Position numbers and translations under genes: made by a program | In this document: piece after piece, positions 11,790-24,200 of the stretch | How the letters are laid out: every line of letters begins with the position of its first letter | Position numbering within the stretch: the stretch's first letter is position 1 | The notes under the pieces: generated by a model | Database searches by the model: none | What the model was told of the DNA's origin: nothing | What the model saw: only the letters and a program-made list of their open reading frames with translations | Source: Sphagnum magellanicum | Lineage: Eukaryota > Streptophyta > Sphagnopsida > Sphagnales > Sphagnaceae | Assembly (NCBI GenBank): GCA_021904315.1 | Contig: CM038911.1 | Coordinates: 5,801,390-5,865,389 of the forward strand | Length of the DNA: 64,000 bases | Direction: 5' to 3'

Positions 11790-14700
11790 AGATTCCCTTA
11801 GCTATCGTTAAAAATAATTGTGGTATCCTTTTGTGGGAAACCTAATTCTTGCAACAACATTTTTAGCCACAATATTTTTCTAGTAGCAAATGAGGCTGCC
11901 ATGTATTTTACCTCTATTGATGAAAGTGCCACAATTGGTTGTTTTTTACTTGCCCAACTCATGGTTCCATTTTTCAACAAAAAGGAAAACCTTTTCATGG
12001 ACCTCTTAGAATCTAAATCTTCACCCCAATCTAATTTTGAATATGTTTTAAGAACCACCATTGTTGATCCATGTCCTGAGTATCGTAGCCACATATGTTT
12101 GTGCCTTGTAAGTATTTGGAAATTCTCTTAGTAGCTACCCACTATTCAATGGAAAGGTCATACATAAATCAACTAATTATGCTTATTACATTAAAAAAAT
12201 TTGGTCGAGTTGCAACCGTTGTGTACATTAGATTACCCACATCTAATTCCTTTTATGGTATGCCTTTCATTTTAACAATTTATTTTAAGATCCTCGATGT
12301 GGTTGAAATCTGTAACTTACATCGATATCGAAAGGTGTAGACACATTTTTATAGTTTTCCATGCTAAAGTGTTTCAAGCTTTTTTCTATGTACTTAGGTT
12401 GTCCAAACCTAATCATTTTATGTTGCTGATTTATCAATATTTAGATTCCAAGAAAAAAAAGTAAATTTTCCTAAATCTTTCATTTCAAACTCTTGAGAAA
12501 TATATTATTTAATTCTTCTAATGGCAAAGGATCTTTGCTAAAAAGGAGCAAATAATATACATACAATGCTAAAAACACATTTGATGATTCTTGGCTATCA
12601 AAACAATAGATGCTAAGATTAATGTGACACCTTTCAAACCCAAAACTCAAGAGGAAAAAATCTATTCTCTCATTCCAAACTCTTTGAACTTGCTTCAAGC
12701 CATATATGGCTTTCTTTAGTTTACAAACAAGCCCTTTACATTCATTGTTTTCATACCCTATTGATTGCATCATGTAAATGTCCTTTTCCAACTTTTGTTT
12801 AAGAACGTGCTTTTAATGTCCATTTGGTGTATCTCAAGGTCCAATGTGGTTGCTAATGTTAGTAGCACCTTAATGGAAATGAACTTTACAATAAGGGCAA
12901 AGGTTTTATGAAAATCTAGTCCTTTGGTTTGAAAAATCCATGTGTAACTAATCTTGCATGATATTTGTTAATTCTCCATTCGTTTTCCTATTTATAAGTA
13001 AAACCCATTTGCTCCTTACTACCTTCTTTCTTTATGGTAGTTGAATGAGATCCTAGGTTCCATTTTTCATAAGTGCACAATATTATTTGTTTGGAGCTTC
13101 TTTCCACTTATTCACATCTCCTCTTTTGAAAGTTTTTTGCCATATCAATGGTTCATCCATAACAACAATGCATGCATAATCAAGTAGTCATGAAGGTCCC
13201 CCCTATTATTCTAGATGATATCCTTTCTAGTACTTTGGGAGTTGCACCAACCTTCATAGGTGATATTGCAAAAATTAAAATTAGTAGGTTCACAAAAAAT
13301 TGATTAGACGGGTTGATTACTTGTTTGTTAGTCATTTTTGGAATTGGAATATTTTCAAATGTAGCATCCTTATCAAAATTAAATTCATATTCTTCATTAA
13401 AAATTGTTTGTTTAGATTTCCTTTCCAATTAATTTTCTCCTTGTGAAATGATTCTTGCTCCTTCATTGAAAACATCATGACTGATGATTAGTTTTGATGT
13501 TTCCAAATCTATTAATTTATATGCCTTTGCATTTTGGTGGTACCAAATGAAGATGCACTTTATGCTCTTTGGATCCACCTTTGTTCTCATTTGACTTGGT
13601 TTGTGAGCATAAGTGTCACAACCAAATATTCACAAGTGGTTTATTGAAGATTTTTTCTCATTCCAAATCTCTTCACATGTTGTTCTTTCATTTGTTTTGT
13701 GGGGAAATCTTCCTTTTAGGTATGTGATAGTTGTTACAACTTTTACCCAATATCTTGGTCCTAAATTGCAATGTTAAAACATGCATTGTTCTGGCTCCAT
13801 AATTATATGGTTCAATCATTTTGCAACTCCATTTTGCTACAACATGTACACTGTAAACATTTGGTGATGAATTATGTGCATCATCAAAAAAATTTGAAAA
13901 CCTTTTGACATAAATTTGTTTGCATTATTGTTCCTTAGATTCTTGATCTTCTTTTTAGTTTGGTTCGTTGCAAGAACTTTAAATTCTTTGAATTTTGAAA
14001 AACATTTAACTTTTCTTTTCAAAGTGTAAATCATTTGTGAAAGATACAAAATACCTTATTCCATCAAGAGATGGTGTTTTGGATAGTCCCCAAACATCAT
14101 TGTTGACAAGCCCAAATAATTTATCTACACATGATGTTCCTTCTTTTAGGAAATTTTCCTTGTGTTGTTTGCCTCACACAAAACTTTCACAAAAGGTGAG
14201 CTCTTTTTATTTATTTTTGTTAATGTTTTCTATAGGATTGCTTTGTAACAAAAGTTCCATGTTTTCTATGCCTAGATGACCCAAGCATTCATGCCACAAT
14301 TGGACACTATTTGATTACTTAGAAAGAGTAAGGTGAACATTTTTTATCTCTCTTAATTTCATTTCACATGGCAATCAAGATAGACAATTTTTTTGAATGC
14401 CAAACCCAACTACTTCTTTCAATTATTTGTGATGATGCATTTTTTTCTCTTTGAACTCAACATGTCCTAATGAAGTTGTTTTAGTCATAAAAAAAAGGTT
14501 TTTGCCAATTTAAGGACATGTAAAACATTAATGAAAACAACATCAACATTATTTTCTCCCATTGACATCAACACCTTAATATTCCCCCTCCCAATAGCTT
14601 CTTGGGTGGAATTATCCCCCATGTAGATCTTGATGGGTGAAATTGTTTCATAATCTCTAACCCATTTCCGCTCATGAGACAATTGTGTGGAAATATTAGA

Positions 14701-15480
14701 ATTTACATACCACATTGTGGACCCTAATAGTGTGGGCAAAGAAAATATGAAAGCTTCAACAATAGCCTCATTGTTAGTTTCAACAACATTATTCTATTCA
14801 TTTTTTTAAAAAAAATTCTCTTTTTTTGCACTTTCATGCCCAATGGCCAACCTTTTTACAACAATTACAAATATCTTCTGACTTGTTTATATTGTTCTTG
14901 GATTCTGATTTTCTTTGAACTAACATGAATGCATATTCGGAAATTGATGTAAAAGACCCAAACTTCTCTTCCCTCATTTAATAACCTGGTTGCTATGACC
15001 TCCCACGTTAATTTTTAGGGTCAATGGATTCTAACAACTTTAGAAAGGTGAACTTGTAGATTTCAAGCAAACTCATCAATAAGACCATGACCTTCACCTT
15101 AGGAAGAATGGGTGCCCCAATGGTGTCCAACTCTTTAACCATTGCTCCTAGCTTGTTTAGATGCTCCTCCATCATGTTATTTAAACTTATCTAGGAGGTA
15201 AAAAACTTCAGCATTAAAAAAAAGAAAAGTTGGTCAAGCAATTATTTAGATATTGTTTCACAAAGCTTTTGAAATTCCTTTAGCGATGGTTTCTTTTTTC
15301 ATTGCAATTAATTATTTATCCAACAAACTTTGTATGATGAGATTAAGAACTCAACTTTCTCTCTTTGGGTAGGTGGATAGTGTGATCGCATCACGCTCAC
15401 TTGGCTTTACTTTTTTCCCATTTATTAAAGCTCGCAAGTTTTTAGCTTTCACCATTGTCTCCATCTTAAACTTCCAAAAC
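11790..15480 (-). mobile_element. Ty1-copia retrotransposon coding region, decayed (gag-PR-INT-RT-RNase H)
   Basis: All copia domains occur in canonical order on the minus strand. Gag runs from about 15480 to 14880 (KAKNLRALINGKK). A CCHC zinc knuckle at about 14830-14872 has a stop codon inside it. A protease-adjacent segment at 14485-14739 includes IYMGDNSTQEAIGRG. Integrase lies at about 14300-13430 (KEFKVLATNQTKKKIKNLR, then an IFGCDTYAH block). Reverse transcriptase lies at about 13150-12300 (VCKLKKAIYGLKQ). RNase H lies at 12094-11798 (KKQPIVALSSIEVKYMAAS). Many stops and frameshifts make it inactive. With its LTR-like ends the element is about 4.5 kb, normal for copia. Substituted conserved residues (for example SSIEVKY where SSTEAEY is usual) show old decay. 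Confidence 0.9.
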
Positions 15481-15539
15481 ATAAAATCTTTTTTTTGCAA
15501 ATTTGTCTACATACTCAAATCATGGGCCCATAACCTATG

Positions 15540-15650
15540 AAACTTCAAAGTCCCAATCCATAATATGCAACATGACTAAGACTACAAGTAGACAATAGAA
15601 TAAACAAGAAAAATAACGTATTTTTGAAAGTTTAGAAACTTGAAACATTG
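15540..15650 (-). repeat. LTR-like repeat, 5' copy of the Ty1-copia relic, cut short
   Basis: Partner of 11119-11230. In minus sense it ends about TTGAAGTTTCA and is followed by TAGGTTATGGGCCC, which may be a degraded primer-binding site of the initiator-Met tRNA type (usual TGGTATCAGAGCC). On its other side the similarity stops at 15650, and the next bases are a CACTA-like terminus. The copy may therefore be interrupted by an insertion or may simply end there. Confidence 0.55.
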
Positions 15651-15651
15651 T

Positions 15652-18010
15652 CACTAGTATAAAACCCATCTTTTTTAACTAAAACATTTTCAACTAGATG
15701 TGATTTGCAACTATGTTGCGACTAGAATTTTTTTATTTTAAAATTGAATAATGGCAATTACCAATGAAGTTGATTCATCAACTAAATTGGTATATAGTTG
15801 AAAGTAGTTTTCAATTAGGTGGTGTATTGCCGAATATTCCATATTCTTGGCATCAACAATGTTTATAAATTGAAATGCCTACTATATTGGTAAATAATGA
15901 AAAACATGTCTTGAGTAAAAGGTCATTCTTGAAATATTCTTAACATTTAAGGTTCTTTAGTTGACACATAGTTAAGATGTTAACCAATGTTCAACTATTT
16001 TGGTGACACCATCAACATATGCATGGATGATAAAATGTATTAAAAGATGGATGAAATGTAATTTCATTTCCAACTATCTTTCAACTCAATTAAACATCTA
16101 ATAGGTGATTTTACTTTTATACATATCGTATATGTTAATATTTATGCAAAAAATTTGGTAACATTAAATTACATGAAAATTTATTTATACAAATAGATAG
16201 TTATGTGTGACATGATTTTTGTAATGCATATAAAATTTGAATAAATTCTCTTGAATATAAATTAGTAATTTAATCTTGTATATGTTCATACATGTAATAT
16301 TTGATTTTTATGTAGACCAAATTTAGTTTATGATATATAATTGATGATAATTAAAAATTAAAATTCTAATGGTCATTCATTTATTTTCATGTGATAGTTT
16401 AATATTTATTAAAAATTATGATCAAAATTCATTAAAAATTAAATTACATGTAATTTATTTGCAAAAGTGAATGGTTATGTATGATATAATTTATTTTTTA
16501 TGCATTCAAACAATAGTATTCAATTTTCAAATATTAGTTAATAATAATGCACATGTTCAATATATATAATTTCTATTTTTGTGTAAATCAAATTTAGTTT
16601 TCAATATATCAAGTGATGATATATAATTAACTTTTTTGTGGAACTCTAATGTTTATTCATTTTTATACATATGATAACTTTATATTTGTTCAAGATTTTA
16701 TCAAAATTCATTAAACTGAAATAATTTTTAAAATTATTTTTTTGTAGGATGAAATTTTCCATTTAAATAATAAATAAAAATAATGATAATAATAAAATTA
16801 AACTAAAGTATAAGTTTAAAATATTGTGTATTATAATATTAATTAGACTAATATGTTTGTTAATGGGGTTTTCTATTACCTTGATTTTGAAATTGATTTA
16901 GGAACATAACAAAATTGAATAGGTTTTGATGTTATTCTTCAACAAATTTTGTGCGTTAGTTTGTTTATGTCCATTATCAGAGTATTCCAATATATTGCAA
17001 TAATTTTATTATTTTACTTCATAAACAAAGGGGTTTCCTCTTTTTCCTAATTGAAGGAAACAACACAAAAACATGTCCCAAACCAAAAAGTTGTCCAATG
17101 TAAGTATCAATGTTGTTGTATACATTGGTATTTTTTTTTGTTTTAACAATAATTAAGTAGTATTAGATGAAACATTGGTACTAAATAGTAAACATTATTT
17201 TTTTGTCTTAAATTCAAATTTTGGCTACTTGTTTATTTAACCACCTATTCTACCTTCTACTACTAGTTTTGTTAAAAACTACATGTTCACTTATCTACAA
17301 ATCTTTTTTTAATTAACAATGTTTAACACATGTAATGATAATTATTTATATAAATTTAATGAAACATAATTAGAGTTATTTGAAATTGATTTAATTTTAA
17401 CTATTGGTCTGAATATATTTTCAAATTATTTATTTCATTATTATTTTATTTTAGACTAAATAGTAATAATAAAAATAAAATAATAATAATAAGCATAGTT
17501 AGTACGAACATCTAATACATGATTATAAAATTTCAAAATATATATTTCTTTTAGCACTATTATATTTACTTCAATTTTTATTATTTTAATATATATTAGA
17601 TTAATTTATAATAATTATAAGAAGTTAAATAATAATACAAATAATAATAGTTAAATAGTAACATAGCTTACATTAGCTACAATAGTATTATTTATGTCAT
17701 TTTTATATAATTTATTTTAAAATTAATTAATTAATATATCTAATGAAATATTTATAAAAATAAATTTAAAATAAATAAATAAATGAAAAAATATTTTTAT
17801 TATAAAATTTTAATCAATTATTAAATTATGGAATTAAAAAAATTTGTTGAATATTTACTATAAGTAATTAGCACAATCAACTAAACTTAAATTAGGTAAA
17901 CTATTGGTTAAGGTCTAGGTTTAATTACATTAAAATTAGGTTGTAAATTAGTTGCAACTAATTGAATTGTAATTATGTTATTATAGTTTGCAACTAAGGT
18001 AAAATAATTA
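15652..18010. mobile_element. Possible non-autonomous CACTA-type DNA transposon, one end visible
   Basis: At 15652 the sequence begins CACTAGTATAAAACCC, resembling the CACTA(G/C)TA..AAAA termini of En/Spm elements, placed exactly where the copia LTR similarity stops. Within 80 bp follow TTTGCAACTATGTTGCGACTAG and further CAACTA variants, as in subterminal repeats. GCAACTA recurs near the far side at about 17950-17995. The interior is about 2.3 kb of extremely AT-rich DNA with no transposase. No matching inverted terminus and no 3-bp target duplication were found, so the right boundary is a guess. Confidence 0.3.
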
Positions 18011-19652
18011 ACAATCATACATTCAAGTCATTAAAGAACTTTAAATCTTAAAACATCCTTTCTTTGCTTTTTAAATTCAAAATGATGTTTTAGAGTTCAA
18101 CTTGGAATAGCCATGGGCACTTAAATGTGTCACACTTTGGCCTTGTCATTTACATTAAAATGGATCTGAAGGCAAAAGAAAAATTATGGAAACTCAAATA
18201 TTTCACCATAGCAAAAATATAATCTTCAAAAAATTCTCTAAAAGAGACCAAAATCCTTCAAGATGTTATAACACTCTAACTAATCTCAAGTTTCAACACA
18301 AGACAAAATATCATCTTTCAAAAATCCTCATACAATATCCTTGCCTACTGCAAATAACTGATAACTTAGAGAAACAAGCACCTGCATGCATGAAATGATA
18401 AACCCTCAGATCACAAATTTGGTGCAACATTAAAGCTCAAAATGTCCAATCATATTGCATATAACATCTAGCAAATCCAATCATCACTTACACTCTGTAG
18501 AATTTCCACAGAGGACAGCTACCAAACTGGTAGCCTGCTAGCAGTAATTCCTTCACTGCTGCTGCATCTCAGCAATTACAACTGATAACAGGCTAGCTGT
18601 TGGCAGCCCCACTCTGCATAAACACTATCTAATTCTTGTCTGTTTCAAGCATAGTTATCATAGGAGGTGTGCCATCCCTCTCCAGTATTCTATGCACCTT
18701 TGTAATACTCATGTTTCATGGAGTCAGCCATCTCAATGGCTTCATTCTTTTCAACCAAGATTCAGCCAACCCCTCATTCATGACAGTATTTTGAGATCAA
18801 CTCACAATATAATTTGTCAGACTGGGATTTGTTTTTGAATGTCACACATATTAGCCATATAATAAGTGCTACACTCTTGCCCCCTCCCAATTGAAGTGCA
18901 ATCCACACTGATCATGTCCTTCATTTGATTGGCTCCATATTCTGGGCATTCTGGGCTTAATCTTCTTACCTCCAGGATAATCAGATCAGGGATCACCTGC
19001 TGTGTACATCCATGAGATCACTGAAAGAGAAGTGCACTTGATGTGCAGACTATGCAGTTGCACTAGCAACCAAATCCATGAAGATAAACCATTTCCAGAT
19101 GTAGAGGCTGCAACTCCACATTGAGACAGGAATCTGGGCTTACCTGTGTGATAAGTACAGTAGAGAATAACTTGATGGTAGCAATGCAGTGATGGGTGGA
19201 CCTATTATCTACAAAGTATAGTATCTCAATGTACTGAATGAACTGGAAGCAGATCCACATATTACTGTTGCTTTTCTATTCCAGCTTCTTGCTTGCCTGT
19301 GATGGAAGATCAAAAGTTCATGAATTGCTTCTGGGGCAAATCAATACGTCAGTCAAGAAGTCAAATGTTTTCCTGCTCATTAAAACTGAAACCAGCACCA
19401 GAGAAAATCAATAAATTCCTCAGAAAGGAAACTAGAGCAAACCCATTGCTTAATGAATGTTAGGCCATCCGACCACCTGCGAAAACAGACTCCACAAAAT
19501 GGACAATGACAAATGACAGGACCCCTGTCAAGAGAATATGAAGACCAACCTGTGGCTGGAAGGTGGTCGAATGATGTTCTGATCAGGCCTTCAACAACAA
19601 TCCCTGCCAAAATTTCCCCAGAAACACTAACTGTCTTACTAACAGAAGCACA
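18010..19652. other. Downstream (3' UTR/intergenic) region of the ANKRD13-type gene
   Basis: The base composition becomes less AT-rich from about 18450, as in the adjoining gene, so part of this is likely its 3' UTR. No open frame shows a recognisable motif. A poly-A site could not be fixed by eye. Confidence 0.3.
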
Positions 19653-22600
19653 TCAAAGAGTGTCCCTCTCATTTCCCAACCCTTCCTTGGGATACAAAGG
19701 AGGTTTCTTCTCCTTTTTACTCTTCCCCTTTTTCTCTCGCATTCGTTTCTTTTTCTCCTCCATGTCTACCCACAGGTAGTCACTGGGAATTAGGAATGGA
19801 TCGGCTTCCTCATCAAGCTGCTCCTCCAAACCACTCAGGGTACCTTCCTTTGCCAAATTCTGTGACCCTCTGAGCCAATAAAGCCAGGACCCATTTGTTG
19901 CTGCAGTAGGCACCTCTGCTACTTTTGCATCCTGAAAATGCCGTGGGCTAGAGAGGGGAGTGGAAAACTCCTCTGACGGTTTCATTTCCTCAAACTTAGT
20001 AAATGTGACAACAACTCTGATGGTGGGGACCACTGGAATAGCCACCTGCCAATTGCGAAATCCACTTTGTCACTAAGCTATGAACTATGCACAGCTTGTC
20101 AGTTAGGGTGTGTTCATGAGAATCAAAACAAAGAGACCAAAGAAAACAATTACATTTGAGCATCCAACAGACCTTGACAGGGAACGATCCTGCAGGCAGC
20201 TTGGTGGTAAGGAGCTCCCGCAGCCGGCGCACAGCCTTGACCTTGTTTGCCAGAATATCTAGAAGTGGCAACAATTCCTCTGTCTTCAGAGGGAAATCAT
20301 GTGTCAACCAAAGGATAGGTCTCAATCCTTTCTTGTACTCACTCTCTGAGGTGGCCTCAGACCTTACTGTACTTCGACGAGCCTTATTTTTCAATAACTC
20401 TTTGTGAGTGCTATTTCTAGGGCTACTGTGGCTACTGTAACTGCTACTGTGCAAGTTGGTTCCCTTTATCTCCTTTCCCTTTCCCTTGGCTAACAAAAGA
20501 CCATCAACATTAGAAGCTCTCCTGTCCACTGGTACCCGGTTCTCAAAAGAAGAAGTGAGTTGGCTGTCAACAGACCTCCGACCATCAACAGGCCTTCTTC
20601 TGTTCACCTGCTTCCATTGGCTTTGACTTTCTGGTGCTGGACGTCCTGGGCTCTGGTTGGCCATTCTAAAGGTCTCACTACCAGAGCTGGATGCCTCGGA
20701 CTGCTTATCAGACAGCTGTCCATTTGATTTGACTGCCTCCAACTTTTTAGCATCCTCTCGCTTTAAGCTTTTCTTCCCCCAACCAAACCAATGCCCTTTC
20801 CTCTCCTCTTTCACAAAACCCGGGGATTCCCTGCTTCCATTCTGATTAGGTGTCTGCCGAAGATCAGAATCATCATCTGGAAACCCATACTCATACTCCT
20901 CTGTCCAGTAGTCAGAGCTTCCATTCTGGATGCCTTGATCATGCCTTCCCACACCATGTGAGCCTTCATCTCCATTCTCTACATTGTCAGATTTCAGGAC
21001 AGATTCAAGCTGCTCCTTCTCTTCTGCTGTCAGCAGATTGCTGTAGTCTTCTTCAGCCTCACCTTCTTGCCTGTCACTTTCAACTGCAAAGAGCTCCTCA
21101 TCTGTCATCGCTCCAGGAACTCTTCTAGACCTTACACTCACCTGTACATGAACCAAATTGGCATACATTTTGGAAACCAAAATATAAGCTCACTATAACA
21201 GTACATAAAACTCACAGTGCATTCCTCACTTAATCAGATTCTTCCACATTTCCAGACCATGTTTAGCTCCAGAGAAGTCCACATAGATTTGACTTGAAAG
21301 CTAAGAACAAGAAAGACCAACCTGCACATTGTGCATGTCATAAATCTTGGCCTTCCAGGAACCAACCATCTCTGTTTTCTCTTGGCGCCTCCAAGTGGTC
21401 TGGGCCACAAGTTCTGCCTGCATGACATCAATGCCTGTCACAGGCAGCCTCTTTCAGCCATTTCACATGAACACAACAAACAGCCTTGTGTGCTTGCATA
21501 CACACTGGCAACTATACTTCTCTTGCTTGGTGTTGTAAGACTGTCATATCTTGGGCACTCTATACACAACCTACATTGATCACAAATCCTTCTGATATGA
21601 ACAAAATACATCCCACCTTCTAAGGTCAAATTGCATTTCAGATCTTGAGCCCAGGCTGCTGTGGCACAACTCTAACATATCTCTAGCTTCAGCATCTCAA
21701 GCATATTCATTGCTGCATTGATATAGATAACTCAAAATGCATGTCTAGCTGTCATTAGATATAGGAGCAGACATTGAAAAAATAAGAAGGATGCTAACCT
21801 GGCCTGTACATATTGGTCCGTGACATTGCTGCAACTTCTTGCACAATCTCAGCCTCTGATGGCTGAATACCGGCTCCTTCCAAAGCATTCGACACCTCCT
21901 TATCTTTGTGAGTTAAGACGCAAAGCGTGCCTGGGGCGAGCTTTCCATCCTCGCTTCCATCACCCAAGAATAAGAAACTCTGGTCTGACCTGTGGATTCG
22001 AAACCCATCAAAACCAGCAAGAGTCATGTCTGCCCTAAGATTTGAACCCCGTTTCCATATTCGGTAAGTGTCAGATGGAGCAATGCGACCTATGAAAGGA
22101 ATCACTGAACTCTCAAAATGGAAAGTGATTTCCATGTAAAAGTCCCGCATGCGCTGCATAGTGGCTGAAAGACGAGGAAGACGGCGGCACCACTTGGCCC
22201 ATGCCATAGGTTGGTAATGCCGGGTTATGATGACAGCAATCTCTTCCTCTCTTGCACACACAGCTTCTTGCAATGCACTCCACCCTTGCTCATTTTGCAA
22301 GCTCCAGTCTGCTCCTGCACTCATCAACATCTCCACAGCTTTGCTATCACTGAGACGAACTGCCAGGTGCAAGGGTGTTTCCCGACCAGGCACATCACGT
22401 CTGTCAATAACTTTGGACACATCATCAGCCTGCTGCTCGGCTTCTATTGATTGTGCTTCTGTAGTAACCTCACCAGCTCTTGCAGGCCGGGGCAGTGTGG
22501 AGAGGATGTGGCACAGGGTAGCATGGTCCTGCTGGGCCACAGCAGTATGCACTGGACTATGTGCATATAGTGCACAATTGACTCCCACAAACTGAGCCAT
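19653..22600 (-). CDS. Ankyrin-repeat / GPCR-chaperone domain protein (plant ANKRD13 type)
   Basis: Four minus-strand exons (21799-22600, 21322-21434, 20173-21141, 19653-20045) join without a break into 2277 nt, 758 residues plus stop. Splice sites are GT-AG and the exon phases agree. The ATG at 22600 opens MAQFVGVNCA; related plant proteins also start shortly before the conserved Y-A-H-S-P-V-H. Ankyrin repeats lie at about residues 14-130 (SPVHTAV, then GRETPLHLAVRL and GADWSLQNEQGWSALQEA). The GPCR-chaperone (ANKRD13) domain follows from about 134 (WAKWCRRLPRL, MRDFYMEITFHFESSVIPFI, IAPSDTYRIWKRG) and resumes near 590 (LRPILWLTHDFPLKTEELLP). Between them, about 325-575, is a long acidic and Ser-rich low-complexity insert. 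The C-terminus (about 725-745) is Lys-rich. Animal ANKRD13 proteins act in ubiquitin-dependent receptor trafficking; the plant role is inferred from family only. Confidence 0.92.
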
Positions 22601-24060
22601 ATGGTCTTCTTCCACTTTCCAAGTAGCCTTCACATGTGTGTGATGCTTCACACCAGCCGAAACCTTTCCTGTAGAAGATATCCTCTGCCTTAAACTAAAG
22701 ACTTCCTAATCTAATCCTGTTGTCCACCAGCACACTTGGTGTACATCAGCAATAATACCCTAGACAAAACCATTATGGTATTAACACAATGCTACCCTCA
22801 TCATCGCAAGCAACAGGCTCCCTACTGTTGTTTTCTTTGCTTCAGTAGACAAATGAGCCTACAGAACAATGCTGCAGCCATATTGAGCATATGTCCAAGC
22901 TCCCTCAACCCCTCTAAAATTAGGTCAGATAGCTTTGACACCAGCTGGAAAACACTGCTCAAACACTCCCACCCACTAGTCTGAATGCCACTAGTAGAAT
23001 TGGAGTACTGTCAGCAACAAATTGCTTCCCTTGTCAACAAGGCAGTCCATCAAGTTCTCTGACAGACGAAACTAGCTCCTAGCCCACCGCCCCATCACAA
23101 ACATTCCTCAACACCTCAAGGTAGGTCAGCTTTGCTGTTGTACTCTTTGCTTCAATGATTATCTGTATTCTGACAGAACCACAATTGTATATGTCAGTGG
23201 ATGCCCTAATCCCTTCCCTCTACCTGTGACATCATTTTCCAACATGGAAAACAATTTTCATATTTTCTCTCTTCAACCATGTTGATCCAGGCAGAAAGAA
23301 CACTAAGATGAAGCCCAAAAAGAAGTGCAGCACCTCTGTGAAGACAAACTAAACCAGGCTTAACTCTCATCAGCTTCTGAATGAAACCCTAACTCCACTT
23401 TGGCTGAACTCTTTTCTCTTCCTGCCTTCTCTGTCTGTCTTTCTGCCTGGTGCTTAGGTATCCATCCGCCTCAGCACACATTGCCCGAACCCCAAACAAA
23501 GCGATCCACAAGCTTCCCCGACTACTAGCTTTCTCTCTACCATCTATTTCTATACAATCATTTTTTCTCGAGAAAAACTCTTCAAGTGGAGTTGAGAGAA
23601 TGAGAAAAGACAGTGCTAGACTGCTTTGTTACAAGTATTTTCCAAAAATAAAATAAAAATCATAAAAAAAATAAACAGCAATGCTACTGCCTGTCTGCTG
23701 TCTGTCTGCTGTTGCTACAAAACAACGACTTCTTCTCTCCCACGCCAGTTCAGAGAGGCCTCAAAAGCTCAAAGGACATGAACAAAACACACAGAGACAA
23801 AGAGACAGAGACCGAACCAAAACAAAAGAAAAGAAAAAAAAAGAGATTGTTGCACATGAAAGCGCAGAAAGCTGTGATCAGGAATAAGTACTCACCTGCT
23901 TGAAGCTCCAAAGTAGGATCCTGCAACGTCCAATTCCCTTGCCGCCTCTAAAGCATCGCTACCACCTCCTCCTCCGACGACGACGACGACAACGACAGCG
24001 GCAACAGCAGCAGCTGCGAACTCCGGGCAAAGGAACAAGAAGACACACAACAAGGGTCAC
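22601..24060 (-). promoter_or_regulatory. Spliced 5' leader of the ANKRD13-type gene
   Basis: The leader continues upstream of the ATG to an acceptor (TATCTTCTACAG) at 22669, so 22601-22668 is untranslated. A good donor (CAG followed by GTGAGTAC) lies at 23891-23898. The exon it closes extends upward through a purine/GAG-rich and CGTCGTCGTC-rich stretch to roughly 24000 or beyond. The intron of about 1.2 kb (22669-23895) has no coding block I recognise. The frame upstream of the ATG stays open within the 22601-22668 exon, so a slightly longer N-terminus cannot be excluded. Confidence 0.5.
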
Positions 24061-24200
24061 ATTTTGGACCGTCAGATCATACACGCTTCGGAATCTGGAG
24101 CGTCAGATCAGATCTCACAATGGACGGTCAAAAATTTTTGACGGTCGGAATCAGACAGTAGTTACCCCCCACCAATTTTGGACGGTCCAGATCACACCAA
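24061..24200 (-). promoter_or_regulatory. Promoter cluster of GACGGTC / CGTCAGATC boxes
   Basis: Five related boxes occur within about 130 bp: GGACCGTCAGATC at 24066, GGAGCGTCAGATCAGATC at 24097, TGGACGGTCA at 24121, TGACGGTCGGAATCAGA at 24139 and GGACGGTCCAGATCA at 24180. The middle pair flank a perfect 14-bp palindrome, TCAAAAATTTTTGA, at 24128-24141. The position, just above the leader exon of the minus-strand gene, suggests transcription-factor sites in the core promoter. Confidence 0.5.

Noticed and set aside
11820-12340. Plus-strand open frames of 103 and 81 codons
   Set aside because: They are antisense shadows of the copia RNase H and RT region.
19513-22595. Several plus-strand frames of 60-122 codons
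   Set aside because: All are antisense shadows of the ANKRD13-type coding exons.
22988-23005. CACTAGTAGAA word like a CACTA terminus
   Set aside because: It sits alone in the leader intron of the ANKRD13-type gene, with no subterminal repeats or partner end; likely chance.
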